Shown: positions 35,322-44,644 of the stretch, one piece after another | Position numbering within the stretch: the stretch's first letter is position 1 | Layout: each line of letters opens with the position of its first letter | Assembly: GCA_019636235.1 (NCBI GenBank) | Contig: JAHBXW010000001.1 | Coordinates: 124,001-188,000, forward strand | Direction of reading: 5' to 3' | Source: Planctomyces sp. | GTDB lineage: Bacteria > Planctomycetota > Planctomycetia > Planctomycetales > Planctomycetaceae | Length of the DNA stretch: 64,000 nt | The notes under the pieces: model-generated | Seen by the model: the letters and a program-made list of their open reading frames with translations, nothing else | The model's database searches: none | Told to the model about the DNA's origin: nothing | Translations under genes and position numbers: made by a program

Positions 35322-38294
35322 TTAACGATTCTCGGATGCCGGCGGTAAAAGTGACGGATCGCGCGTGGATCGGGCCTCCCTCTGGCGGACGCGGTTCCGC
35401 AGGGACTCCAGAAAGCTGCGGAACAGGAAGTCGCCGCCCCACAGGTCCGCGGATTTCTCCGCGACGGCCAGGGCCTCCTGCAGGCTGGCCGCGGCGCCGG
35501 CGTCGTCGCCCAGTTCCCATTGCCAGTCGGACCATTCCGACAGCATTTGCGCGTAGGCCACCTGGTAGAACGACGAGGTGGGATTCTCGGAGGCCAGCCG
35601 TTGCTGGATCGCGCGGGCCTGGTCGAACCGCGCGCAGGCCTCGGGCAGCGCGCCCTGACCTTTAAGGAGCACTGCAAGGTCCTTTTGCGAGCGGGCCTCC
35701 AGCGCCACATAGCCCCAGATTCGCGGATAGGCGGCCGTCAGCGTCCGGGCGAGTTCCGCCGATTCGTGAAGCGACGCCTCGCGCTGTTCCGGACTCAATT
35801 CATTCTGGAACCGGGATCTCGCGGCGAGCGTCTCCGCGAGTTCGAACCGGTATTTCGGCGAATCGGGGAACTCCTCGACGAGCCCCCGCAGAATTTCCTC
35901 CGCGGCGGCGGCGGAGGCCGGTTCCGTCTGGTTGGGAATGAAGGCCGGTCCGAGCTGGACGAACTCGCGGCGATCCAGGTCGACCCGCGCCAGCGCCAGG
36001 CGGTAATCGGGGTTTCCAGCATCCTCTGCCGTCAACTGCCGGAGGATGCGTGCGGACTCGTTGAGATCGGCCAGAATCGGCAGCAGCGGATTCATGGTCG
36101 GGCCTGGAGGTCCTCCTGGCGGCGGTCCGGGCGGACGTCCCGGACGCGGCCCAGGACCCGGTGGACGCTGATCCCATTCCGGCGGGCGTGACGGCTGGGG
36201 ACGGAAGCGATCGGGGCCTCTGGGCGGCGGACCTGACAGAAACGCCTGCGTGGATGCGTTCGCGATCAGTCCTGCGAAAATCTCCCGGATGCCGGCCCGC
36301 CAGCCGACCGTACCCAACAGCGACAGCGTCTGGGCCAGTTCGAATCGAATGCGTCGCGACGGGTCGTCCGCTCCTTCGAGCAGGGTCCGGGCCATCCGGT
36401 GCGAGTCGATCGCGTCCGGAATGTCGCCCGATCCCGCGCGGACGATGCCCAACTGATTCAGCGCTGTCGCGTGCGCCAGCAACAGATCTTCGTTGCCTGG
36501 CGTACGCGTTCGCAGCCGTTCATAGAGCGAGATCGATTTCTCGAACGCCTCCGCGGCCCGGTCGAGGTGTCCCAGCCGCATTTCGATATCGCCAATCCGC
36601 GAGTGAGCCCGCGCCGTCTCCACGTCCAGGCTGGTTTCGTTCTCGGCGGCGAACCGGTCGTAAAACTGCAGCAACGACGTCAGCAGGTCCGAGTCCGCGG
36701 AACTCAGCGTGACGTCGCTGTATTCGGCGCCGCCTTCTTCCAGATTCAGCCGCAGCGTCCGCGGGATCCCGCGCTCGGAGACGTTGGTCATGATTTCATC
36801 GAGCACGCCGATGGCGACCGTCAGGTTGCCCTCCGCGCGGCGCTTCTGGATCTCCATTTCGTCCAGGGCCAGCTGCGTGCGGTGCTTGCCGACCGCCAGC
36901 GAGGCCATCAGCGACAACAGCAGCGTCAGCGCCAGGGCCGAAAGCCCGGCGACCGTCGGATGCCGCCGCGCCCAGCGGATCAGCCGATGAAGGGGGTTCG
37001 CGCGGCGGGCGCGAATCGGATCGCCGGCGATGAATCGACGCAGGTCGCCCGAGAATTCCGCGGCCGACGAATAGCGATCCGCCGGATTCAACGCACAGGC
37101 CTTCATCACGACCGTCTCCAGGTCGCGGGGAATGTTCCGCGCGTGCGTCCGCAGCGCCGGAGGCGGGCTGGAAACGCGTCGCCGCATCAGGGCGGCCTGG
37201 TTCGAGTCGGCGTACGCAGGCGTCCGGCCCAGCAATTCGTACAGCGTCAGCCCCAGGCTGAACACGTCGCTGCGGGCATCGAATGCATCGGAGAACTGCT
37301 CCGGCGCCATGTACTGCACCGTGCCGACGACGTTGCCGGTCCGCGTCAGGCTGTCCTGATCGGCGTGCTTGGCAAGGCCGAAGTCGACCAACCACGCCAC
37401 GCCCTGCCGATCGAGCAGAATGTTGGCGGGCTTGATGTCGCGGTGCAGCACGCCCTGGCTGTGCGCGTAGGCGACGGCGTCAGCCAGATCGGCCGCGAGG
37501 CGGGCGGCGGCCTGCGGCGAACGCAGACCGGCGACGGCGGGCTCGCGGGTCAGGCTCCGGCGTCCGGCAGGCGCCACGACGACCTGCGTGACGACGTCCG
37601 TGCGGGTTTCTCGAAGCTGTTCGACGACCACCGGCGCAGGCGCTGTGCCGGACGCATCCAGGCCGTCGGGATCCGCTGGGTCGGCGCGCGTCTCCGCGGG
37701 ACGCTGACGATCGTTCTCGGACAGGCACGCGATCACTTCGGACAGCGGCCAGCCGTCGATGAACTGCATCGCATAAAAATGCACGCCGTGATCAACGCCG
37801 ATGCCGTACACCGGCACGATATTCGTGTGGTGCAGTCGCGCGGCCGCTTCCGCCTCCCGGCGAAATCGCGTGAACTGCGCCGGAGTCGCGGCGATGTTCG
37901 CGCCCAGGACCTTCAGGGCGACCCGGCGGCGCAGCGTGATTTGCTCCGCCTCGAACACGACGCCCATCCCGCCGCGGCCGATTTCCCGCAGTATCCGAAA
38001 GTCTCCCAGTTGCTGGATGCTTGGCAGCCCGACGACGGCCCGCGCCGCGCGGCCCGATCCGTCCTGCTCCTTGAGCGCTTCCAGCCGGGCGACCATCGGG
38101 AACAAGTCGTCGATGCTGTCGGCCAGATCCGGATGCCGCGTCTTGTATTCCTCAATCGACGGTTCCTCGCCCTGGCGCTTCCGTTCGACGAATTCCGCGG
38201 CCAGCGTTCCCAGCCGCAGCTCACGGCACTCCTCGGAGTCGTTCGGCGTCGACGCCGGAGAATCCAGGGCAGGGGTGTCGTGCGGGGAATTCAT
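35322..38294 (-). CDS. large Ser/Thr protein kinase with TM and C-terminal repeat region
   Basis: A 990-aa Hanks-type receptor-like kinase. The kinase starts at about residue 100: glycine loop IGRGGMGVVFEAE (106-118), VALKVL lysine (about 128), catalytic HRDIKPAN (HRD at 284-286) and DFGLAKHAD. An insert of about 70 residues (about 190-260), rich in Pro/Ala/Arg, lies before the catalytic loop. A membrane segment (TVAGLSALALTLLLSLMASLAVG) follows the kinase, then a helical TPR-like domain and a Pro/Arg-rich spacer near residues 690-730. The extracytoplasmic TPR part is a plausible sensor. The N-terminus (EEYKTRHPDLADSIDDLFPMV) is typical of planctomycete kinases. ATG 38294 is 34 bp after the ECF sigma stop, forming the common ECF-STK pair of this phylum. 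Confidence 0.88.
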   Translation of the reverse strand: MNSPHDTPALDSPASTPNDSEECRELRLGTLAAEFVERKRQGEEPSIEEYKTRHPDLADSIDDLFPMVARLEALKEQDGSGRAARAVVGLPSIQQLGDFRILREIGRGGMGVVFEAEQITLRRRVALKVLGANIAATPAQFTRFRREAEAAARLHHTNIVPVYGIGVDHGVHFYAMQFIDGWPLSEVIACLSENDRQRPAETRADPADPDGLDASGTAPAPVVVEQLRETRTDVVTQVVVAPAGRRSLTREPAVAGLRSPQAAARLAADLADAVAYAHSQGVLHRDIKPANILLDRQGVAWLVDFGLAKHADQDSLTRTGNVVGTVQYMAPEQFSDAFDARSDVFSLGLTLYELLGRTPAYADSNQAALMRRRVSSPPPALRTHARNIPRDLETVVMKACALNPADRYSSAAEFSGDLRRFIAGDPIRARRANPLHRLIRWARRHPTVAGLSALALTLLLSLMASLAVGKHRTQLALDEMEIQKRRAEGNLTVAIGVLDEIMTNVSERGIPRTLRLNLEEGGAEYSDVTLSSADSDLLTSLLQFYDRFAAENETSLDVETARAHSRIGDIEMRLGHLDRAAEAFEKSISLYERLRTRTPGNEDLLLAHATALNQLGIVRAGSGDIPDAIDSHRMARTLLEGADDPSRRIRFELAQTLSLLGTVGWRAGIREIFAGLIANASTQAFLSGPPPRGPDRFRPQPSRPPEWDQRPPGPGPRPGRPPGPPPGGPPGPTMNPLLPILADLNESARILRQLTAEDAGNPDYRLALARVDLDRREFVQLGPAFIPNQTEPASAAAAEEILRGLVEEFPDSPKYRFELAETLAARSRFQNELSPEQREASLHESAELARTLTAAYPRIWGYVALEARSQKDLAVLLKGQGALPEACARFDQARAIQQRLASENPTSSFYQVAYAQMLSEWSDWQWELGDDAGAAASLQEALAVAEKSADLWGGDFLFRSFLESLRNRVRQREARSTRDPSLLPPASENR

Positions 38295-38328
38295 GGTCAC
38301 GCGCGGCGAGGCGACTGGGGAGGGGCGA

Positions 38329-38997
38329 TCAATCGGAAGGGACGTCCAGACTCCCATGAAACCCCGGCAGCGTGTCAAGGATTCGCTTTAACCGCTGGAG
38401 AGCGCGGACATAGCGGATGCTGGCCGCCTTGGGGCTGATCTCCAGGATGGCCGCGATCTCCTGGTTGCCCAGCTCTTCGAAGTGCCGCAGCGCCAGGACC
38501 TCCCGGTCGATGGGGTCCATCGCGTCCAGGGAGGCCCGCAACTGCCGCGCGGTCTCTTCGCGGACGGCGGCCTGGCTGGGAGACGAAACGCGGCCCAGCA
38601 ACTGCGACACGATCGACGCGGCGGTCGAGTTCGACAGCTCGCGCTGATTGAGCGTCAGTTCGCGGTAAGCGTCGCGCATCTGGCTGCCAAGATGGTGACG
38701 ATGGATGTCGACGATCGTCTGGGCGACGACCAGCCGCAACCAGACAAACATCAGGTACGAATCGTGCTCGAGAAAATGGTCAATCCGCCTGAGCGCTGCC
38801 AGCCAGGCTTCCTGCAGGACGTCGTCCGGCTCCAGGCGCGACGCGAGCTGAGGATCGAGGCGGAAGCGGACGATGCGGAATAACCGCCCTCGATGCCGCG
38901 CGAACTCTTCGGCCAGCACCTGCTCCGGCGCCGCGCGAAGGCGGGGTCGCAGGTCAGGCGGGTCAGTTTCGGACGTCAGCGACACCCGGCACTCCAC
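38329..38997 (-). CDS. ECF-type RNA polymerase sigma factor
   Basis: A 222-aa sigma factor of the extracytoplasmic-function group with both core regions. Region 2 is at EEFARHRGRLFRIVRFRLDPQ...DDVLQEAWLAALRRI, and region 4 with its helix-turn-helix is at LDAMDPIDREVLALRHFEELGNQEIAAILEISPKAASIRYVRALQRL (shown in parts). No separate anti-sigma gene is present. In planctomycetes such sigma factors are commonly encoded next to a Ser/Thr kinase, as here, and kinase phosphorylation is thought to control them (inference). The frame starts with a GTG at 38997; other GTG/TTG codons nearby are possible. It heads the leftward gene train and may transcribe it. Confidence 0.85.
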   Translation of the reverse strand: MECRVSLTSETDPPDLRPRLRAAPEQVLAEEFARHRGRLFRIVRFRLDPQLASRLEPDDVLQEAWLAALRRIDHFLEHDSYLMFVWLRLVVAQTIVDIHRHHLGSQMRDAYRELTLNQRELSNSTAASIVSQLLGRVSSPSQAAVREETARQLRASLDAMDPIDREVLALRHFEELGNQEIAAILEISPKAASIRYVRALQRLKRILDTLPGFHGSLDVPSD

Positions 38998-39060
38998 AGA
39001 CTGGAACGGCCCCGGCGCGAGCGATCTACCGGAATTCCGGCGGCCGCGGTGGATTTGAGA

Positions 39061-39783
39061 TTACCGCACGCCCGGGGGTTCGGCCAATCGCGCGGGGGAA
39101 TCGGACCGGTTTCCATCCTCGCCGATCGCCGCCGTCAGAACGTCCCCGGCGATCTCCTCGACCGTCCGCAGCGCTCCCTGCGGGGCCACCGTCACGACGC
39201 GCCAGCCGTCGCGCTCCGCGGCCAGCCCCAGATACACCTCGCGAACCGATTCCAGGTACGCCGCGTCCGCTTCCTGCAGGTCGGCCGCGCGGTCCGTGTA
39301 GGCGCGGGCCGCTTTGCGGCTGATCAGCTCCTGCGCGACGCGAACGGGGAGGTCGAGGAGAATCACGCGGTCGGCCCGCGGCAACCGGTAGACGTCATGC
39401 TCAAGCTGTTCGATCTGCCGAATCAGCTCCGCGCGCTGCTCCCCGGCGAGTTTGGCCGCCTGGTGCGCGATGTTCGAAGCGACGTACCGGTCGAGGAGGA
39501 CGATGTCGTTCCGCGCCAGGGCCTCGCTCAGCAGCGTCCGGGACTCGAACCGGTCGCCCGCGAACAGCGCCGCCGCGAGGAACGGATGCACCTCGTCCAG
39601 TCCGCCGAAACGGCCGTTCAGAAACTCGCCGATGCGGGCGCCAAAATAAGTTTCCCGATACCGCGGGAAGCTGATCAGTTCGCAGCGCTGTCCGGCGGCG
39701 CGGAGCGCTGCGAGCAGCGTCGCGGCCTGCGTCCCCTTGCCGGCGCCGTCGATCCCTTCGATTGCAATCAGCCTGCCGCCCAT
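39061..39783 (-). CDS. tmk: thymidylate kinase
   Basis: Phosphorylates dTMP to dTDP in the cytosol. A P-loop (EGIDGAGKGTQ) starts 8 residues from the N-terminus, DRY (LLDRYVASN) and a LID-type segment (RKAARAYTDRAADL) follow. At 240 aa it is slightly longer than typical (about 205-215), with the extra residues at the C-terminus (EDGNRSDSPARLAEPP), which are not conserved. The ATG at 39783 is chosen because it precedes the P-loop by the normal distance and has GGAG upstream; an upstream in-frame GTG at 39849 overlapping the M20 stop (GTGA) would add 22 residues. The next upstream gene, an M20 peptidase, is therefore probably cotranscribed. Confidence 0.9.
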   Translation of the reverse strand: MGGRLIAIEGIDGAGKGTQAATLLAALRAAGQRCELISFPRYRETYFGARIGEFLNGRFGGLDEVHPFLAAALFAGDRFESRTLLSEALARNDIVLLDRYVASNIAHQAAKLAGEQRAELIRQIEQLEHDVYRLPRADRVILLDLPVRVAQELISRKAARAYTDRAADLQEADAAYLESVREVYLGLAAERDGWRVVTVAPQGALRTVEEIAGDVLTAAIGEDGNRSDSPARLAEPPGVR

Positions 39784-39845
39784 GTCCGCTCCGCACTGCC
39801 GCCGATACGTCGCCGTCGAAAGCATCCCGCCGCGTTCCAGCGCCG

Positions 39846-41342
39846 TCACTCGAACGCCGGATTCGCCGACGTCCGCGGCACACGATAATCGAGCGGCGGC
39901 TGTTGTCCCTCCAGCAGCAGCGACTGATAGCCCTGCTTCTCCGTCCGGCGCAGGTGGTCGGACCGCGCCGCCGCCAGCACGTCCGGTGTCGTCAGCAACT
40001 CCGCCGCGCTGAGCGCCAGGACGCGTGCGGCCAGCAGCATGCCCTTCCGGCCGATCGTCGTGCCCCCTGCAGCGACCGCCTGCCAGGAGTGCCCCGGAGT
40101 GCCCGGCACCCAGCAGGCCGTGCTGAAGCCGCCCGTCGGGACGACCCAGGAGACGTCGCCGACGTCGGTCGAGCCGCGGCCCACGACGCCCGACTTGTCC
40201 GAGACTTCGCGAATTCGCTCCAGCGGCTCGGGGGCCTCGAGCGATTCACACAACCGCAGAGCGAATTCGTGCTCTTCCGCGGAGTAATCCAGGTCGCATT
40301 GCGACTTGAGATGCTTCAGGAGAATGTGCGCCAGCGGAGAATTGGGCAACAACTCGACGATGCCCCCTTCGTAGACGATCTCGAGTCGAGTCTCCGTCGC
40401 CAGCGCCCCCGCCTCCGCGCACTTGAGCACGCGGTCGTAGACCTGCCGGACGACGGATGAGCGGGGATGCCGGACGTAGTAGTACATCTCCGCGAAGTCG
40501 GGGACGATGTTGGGCGCCGCCCCGCCGCTGGTGATGACGTGATGGATCCGCGTCTCTTCAGGCGTGTGCTCGCGCAACAGTTCGATCGCATGGGCCGTGA
40601 GTTCGACGGCGTCCAGCGCCGACCGACCCTGTTCGGGCGAACCGCCGGCATGCGCGCTCTTGCCATGAAATCGGAACCGCACTGCGATCCGCGCCAGGGA
40701 CGAACGGGTCCCCGCCGAGTTGCCCGCCCCCGGATGCCAGTGCAGGACCGCATCGACGTCCTGGAACGCGCCGTCCCGAACCATGAACGCCTTCGCGGAA
40801 CCGCCCTCCTCGGCCGGGCAGCCGTAGAACCGGATCGTGCCCTTCATCGTGCCGGCCTGAATCCGCTCGGCGACGGCGATCGCGGCCATCGCCGAAGCGA
40901 CGCCGAACAGATGATGCCCGCAGCCGTGTCCGTAGCCGTTGCCTGCGACCGGCTCGCGGAGAGGCGTCGCCGCCTGCGCCAGACCGGGCAGGGCGTCATA
41001 CTCGCCGAGAATCGCGATGACCGGACGGCCTTCGCCAAACTCCGCCCGGAAGGCCGTCGGAATGCCGACGATTCCGCGGTCCACACGGAACCCGGCCGCC
41101 TGCAGCCAGCCCGCGAGCAGCTCGGACGACTGTGTTTCCTGATACCCGGGCTCGGCCCAGTTCCAGATCGCGAGCGCATGCTGCCAACCGACATCCGCCC
41201 GGCTGGCCACGGCGGCCAGCAGGGCCGGATCGTCCCCCGCCGACGCCGCGCTCGGCAGCGTTCCGACGATGGAGGTCAGAAGGACGGTCCGGACGACCAG
41301 CCCGGAGCAGGGCAGCCGGAACCGCGGCGATGATGCTGGCAT
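39846..41342 (-). CDS. M20-family amidohydrolase/peptidase (AbgB-like)
   Basis: A 498-aa zinc-dependent amidohydrolase of the M20D type, related to p-aminobenzoyl-glutamate hydrolase subunit B. A signal peptide (residues 1-36, ending near SAASAG) indicates export. Metal-site segments are visible: GYGHGCGHHLFG, CPAEEGGSAKAF, DAVLHWHP and the dimerisation/His region HGKSAHAGGSPEQGRSALDAVEL. Substrate (aminoacyl conjugate or N-acyl amino acid) is not predictable. It is upstream of tmk on the same strand, with a GTGA-type overlap if the long tmk start is used. The gyrA gene ends 159 bp further upstream. Confidence 0.85.
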   Translation of the reverse strand: MPASSPRFRLPCSGLVVRTVLLTSIVGTLPSAASAGDDPALLAAVASRADVGWQHALAIWNWAEPGYQETQSSELLAGWLQAAGFRVDRGIVGIPTAFRAEFGEGRPVIAILGEYDALPGLAQAATPLREPVAGNGYGHGCGHHLFGVASAMAAIAVAERIQAGTMKGTIRFYGCPAEEGGSAKAFMVRDGAFQDVDAVLHWHPGAGNSAGTRSSLARIAVRFRFHGKSAHAGGSPEQGRSALDAVELTAHAIELLREHTPEETRIHHVITSGGAAPNIVPDFAEMYYYVRHPRSSVVRQVYDRVLKCAEAGALATETRLEIVYEGGIVELLPNSPLAHILLKHLKSQCDLDYSAEEHEFALRLCESLEAPEPLERIREVSDKSGVVGRGSTDVGDVSWVVPTGGFSTACWVPGTPGHSWQAVAAGGTTIGRKGMLLAARVLALSAAELLTTPDVLAAARSDHLRRTEKQGYQSLLLEGQQPPLDYRVPRTSANPAFE

Positions 41343-41501
41343 GCGCGACTGGGGCTGGGGCGCGTGCGGCGCGCCGTCAGGTTCGATCTGCTGCGTCGAG
41401 CGGAACCGCTCGCAGACGTGTGGACCTGTGCATGCTACCGCGGAGGGCGACGGGCCACACCCGCGGCGTGCGCGAAATCCGCTGCGATTCGCGGGATGCG
41501 G

Positions 41502-44360
41502 TCACTCAGCGGACTCGGCGTCCTCTGCGGCCGCGGGGGGCGGCGGCGACTGCTCCGCTGGGGTGTCGCCGACCGGCATGTCCGGGGCGGTCTCGGCCGC
41601 GGACGAATCGGCGGGAGTCTCCGGCATCACCTGGTCGGCTCCGATCTCTTCCGCGAACTCGCTCGGAACGCGGGCGATCCCCGCCAGCCGATCGCCGGCG
41701 TCCAGACGCATGATCCGCACCCCCTGCGTGTTGCGGCCGATGACGCTGATGTCCCCGGCGCGTATCCGCTGGATCTTCCCCCCTGCGGAAATCATCAATA
41801 CGTGGTCGTCCGGATGCACGCACAGCGTGCCGACGACACGCCCGTTCCGCTGCGTGGTCTTGATGTCCCTGAGGCCCTTGCCGCCGCGGCGCTGGCGGCG
41901 ATACCGCATGTTCCCCGACGCCCCGCCGCCGATCGCGTCCTCGGCCGCGTCAGCGTTCGGCTCGCCGGCGGGCTCCTCGGCTTCAGCCCCTTCAGCCTCG
42001 GCGACGTCCGCGGCGCCGAACGCCGTCCGCTTGCCATACCCGTTCTCGCAGGCCGACAGCAGCGTCCCGTCCAATTCGGCAATCACCAGTCCCACGACCG
42101 AATCGCCGCGCGACAGCGAGATGCCCTTCACGCCCATCGTGTTGCGGCCCATCGACCGGGCGTCCGATTCGCAGAACCGGATGGCCATGCCGTTCGCCGT
42201 GCTCAGGACGACGTCCTGGCCGGCCGCCACCTTCACGACCTCGATCAGTTCGTCGCGGCTGGTCGTTTCGCCGGCCTCGTTTTTCGTCTCATCGAGTTTG
42301 ATGGCGATGATGCCGCCCCGCATCGGCCGGCTATATGCGGAAAGCTCGGTCTTCTTCACCGTGCCGTCGCGCGTGGCCATCAGCAGCCACAGATCGTCCC
42401 GGAACTCGCGCACGTCGATGCAGGTCTGCACTTTCTCGCCGTCGGCGAGTTGCAGCAGATTGACCAGCGCCCGCCCCTTGCCGGTCCGCGACTGCAGCGG
42501 CAGGTCGTAGACCTTCTGCCAGTAGCAGCGGCCGAGATTGGTGAAGAACAGCAGGTAGGCGTGCGTGCTGGAGACGAACAGGTGCTCGATCGGATCGTCG
42601 TCGGCCGTTTTGGCTCCGGTGATGCCTTTGCCGCCGCGATTCTGCGCCTGGTACTCGGTGAGCGCCGTCCGCTTGATGTAGCCCCGGTGCGAGAGCGTCA
42701 CCACCATTGTCTCTTCGGGGATCAGTTCCTCCCTGTCGACGACTGTCAGCTCTTCATCGGAGATTTCGGTGCGGCGCTTGTCAGGGAACCGGGCCTTGAG
42801 GTCCTCCATCTCGCCGCGGACGACGGCGCGGAGATTCGCCTCGGACGACAGCAGCTGGCGGTACTCGGCGATGTTGTCCAGCAGCTTGCGGTATTCGCCG
42901 ACGAGGCTCTCCCGCTCGAGGTTCGCCAGCGAGCCCAGCTGCATGCTGACGATCGCCTCCGCCTGGTTGGCCGACAGCGAATATGAGGAGCGGGCTCCGT
43001 GCTCATCCTGATAAACCGCGAAGCCGTCCTCGCCGAGGGCGCGGGCCAGCAGCTCCGCGGCAACCTCGATGCCCTGCAGCCGGACCTTGGCCTCCGCCCG
43101 GCTGGGCGAATTGCGAATCGTCTGAATGATCAGGTCGATGTCGACCTGCGCGAACAGCAGCCCTTCCACGGTGTGCTTGCGGGCGCGGGCCTCGGTCAAC
43201 AGGTGTTCCGTCCGCCGCCGGATGACTTCCACGCGATGCCGCAGGAATTCCTCGAGCATCTGCCGCAGCGTCAGCGTCTGGGGCCGATTGCCGACCAGCG
43301 CCAACAGGTTCATGCTCTCCGTCGACTGCAGCGGCGAGAAGCGGTAGAGCTGGTTGAGGACGATCTCGCGATCGGCATCCCGCTTGAGGTAGATGTGCAG
43401 GCGGACCTGCCAGGAGGGAGTCTTGCGGTCGGTCAGGTCGACGATCCGCGAGATGCCCTGGATCTTGTCCTCTTTGACGAGTTCCTCAAGCTTCGAGCGG
43501 ATCCGGTCGCGCGTGTCGTTGTAGGGAATCTCGGTGACGACGATGACCTCAGTGTTCTTCTCCGTCTCGAACTTCACCTTGGCGCGGACGGTGATCGTCG
43601 ACCGGCCGGTGAGATAGGCCTGGCGGATGCCCCAGCGGCCGCAGATGACGCCCCCCGTTGGAAAGTCCGGACCGGGGACGGTCTGCCACAACTCCTCGAA
43701 CGTGGCGTCCGGCCGATCGATCAGCAGAATCACGGCTGAGGCGACTTCGGAGAGGTTGTGCGGCGGGATGCTGGTCGCCATGCCGACCGCGATGCCCTGC
43801 GACCCGTTGACCAGCAGATTCGGAAACCGCGAGGGGAGCACGACCGGCTCGCTGCGGTTCTGATCGTAGGTCGGGACGAAGTCGACCGTATTACGATCAA
43901 GATCGGCCAGCATCTCCGAGGCCGCGGAGGACAGCCGGGCCTCGGTGTACCGCATGGCCGCCGGCCCCAGGCCGGCGATCGAGCCAAAATTCCCCTGCTT
44001 GTCGACGAGCACCTCGCGCATCACCCAGTCCTGGGCGAGCCGCACCAGCGTGGGATAGATGACGCCTTCGCCGTGCGGATGATAGTTGCCGCTGGTGTCG
44101 CCCGAGATCTTCGCGCACTTCACGCGGCCGCTGCTGGGCCCCAGATTCAAGTCGTTCATGGCGACGAGAATGCGGCGCTGTGCGGGCTTGAGCCCATCGC
44201 GCACGTCCGGCAACGCCCGGCTGACGATGACGCTCATGGCGTACGTCAGATAGCTGTGCTCGAGCTCCGCCCGGATGTCGAGGTCTTCAACGCGTCCGGC
44301 GCTGTCCGCTCCCGGTTCCATGGATTGGGGGGCGTCGTCAGCGGGCGTTCCATCAGCCAA
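41502..44360 (-). CDS. gyrA: DNA gyrase subunit A
   Basis: A 952-aa gyrase A subunit, which introduces negative supercoils together with GyrB. The catalytic tyrosine is Y138 in MRYTEARLS. The C-terminal beta-pinwheel contains the GyrA box QRRGGKG at 823-829, which separates GyrA from ParC. The N-terminal winged-helix segment ([17 protein letters not shown]) is standard. The quinolone-determining stretch reads [10 protein letters not shown]: the positions of E. coli Ser83 and Asp87 are Gly99 and Pro103. The pinwheel holds a long insert rich in Glu/Ala ([15 protein letters not shown]) and the tail is acidic. ATG 44360 lies about 45 nt downstream of a good promoter. gyrB is not adjacent. Confidence 0.95.
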   Translation of the reverse strand: MADGTPADDAPQSMEPGADSAGRVEDLDIRAELEHSYLTYAMSVIVSRALPDVRDGLKPAQRRILVAMNDLNLGPSSGRVKCAKISGDTSGNYHPHGEGVIYPTLVRLAQDWVMREVLVDKQGNFGSIAGLGPAAMRYTEARLSSAASEMLADLDRNTVDFVPTYDQNRSEPVVLPSRFPNLLVNGSQGIAVGMATSIPPHNLSEVASAVILLIDRPDATFEELWQTVPGPDFPTGGVICGRWGIRQAYLTGRSTITVRAKVKFETEKNTEVIVVTEIPYNDTRDRIRSKLEELVKEDKIQGISRIVDLTDRKTPSWQVRLHIYLKRDADREIVLNQLYRFSPLQSTESMNLLALVGNRPQTLTLRQMLEEFLRHRVEVIRRRTEHLLTEARARKHTVEGLLFAQVDIDLIIQTIRNSPSRAEAKVRLQGIEVAAELLARALGEDGFAVYQDEHGARSSYSLSANQAEAIVSMQLGSLANLERESLVGEYRKLLDNIAEYRQLLSSEANLRAVVRGEMEDLKARFPDKRRTEISDEELTVVDREELIPEETMVVTLSHRGYIKRTALTEYQAQNRGGKGITGAKTADDDPIEHLFVSSTHAYLLFFTNLGRCYWQKVYDLPLQSRTGKGRALVNLLQLADGEKVQTCIDVREFRDDLWLLMATRDGTVKKTELSAYSRPMRGGIIAIKLDETKNEAGETTSRDELIEVVKVAAGQDVVLSTANGMAIRFCESDARSMGRNTMGVKGISLSRGDSVVGLVIAELDGTLLSACENGYGKRTAFGAADVAEAEGAEAEEPAGEPNADAAEDAIGGGASGNMRYRRQRRGGKGLRDIKTTQRNGRVVGTLCVHPDDHVLMISAGGKIQRIRAGDISVIGRNTQGVRIMRLDAGDRLAGIARVPSEFAEEIGADQVMPETPADSSAAETAPDMPVGDTPAEQSPPPPAAAEDAESAE

Positions 44361-44408
44361 GGGAGTCTCTCCGAAGTCCGAGCGGCGGGTCGCGTGGTCG
44401 AATTGCGG

Positions 44409-44437
44409 ATTCTAACGGATCGCGGGAGGCGATCCAA
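44409..44437 (-). promoter_or_regulatory. probable sigma-70-type promoter of gyrA
   Basis: On the minus strand: TTGGAT (44437-44432), a 17-nt spacer and TAGAAT (44414-44409), about 48 nt before the gyrA ATG. The -10 matches 5 of 6 consensus bases and the spacing is ideal; the -35 is weak. Confidence 0.45.
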
Positions 44438-44644
44438 ACGAGGCCGCACCTCTGTTCTTTCCCCCGAATTGGCCTCGTAACTCAAATCCACCGCTGTGGA
44501 TGCGTCACGCTGCCCACCGCGGCGGAGAGGACGCCCGTCACTGCTCAGGATTGGAGATTTCGACGGCTCGCAAAAGCCGTTACGCTGCCCCCGAAACCCG
44601 CCCGTTCGCGGCGGCGGCCACGCCATCAGGATCAGAGTTTTCGC

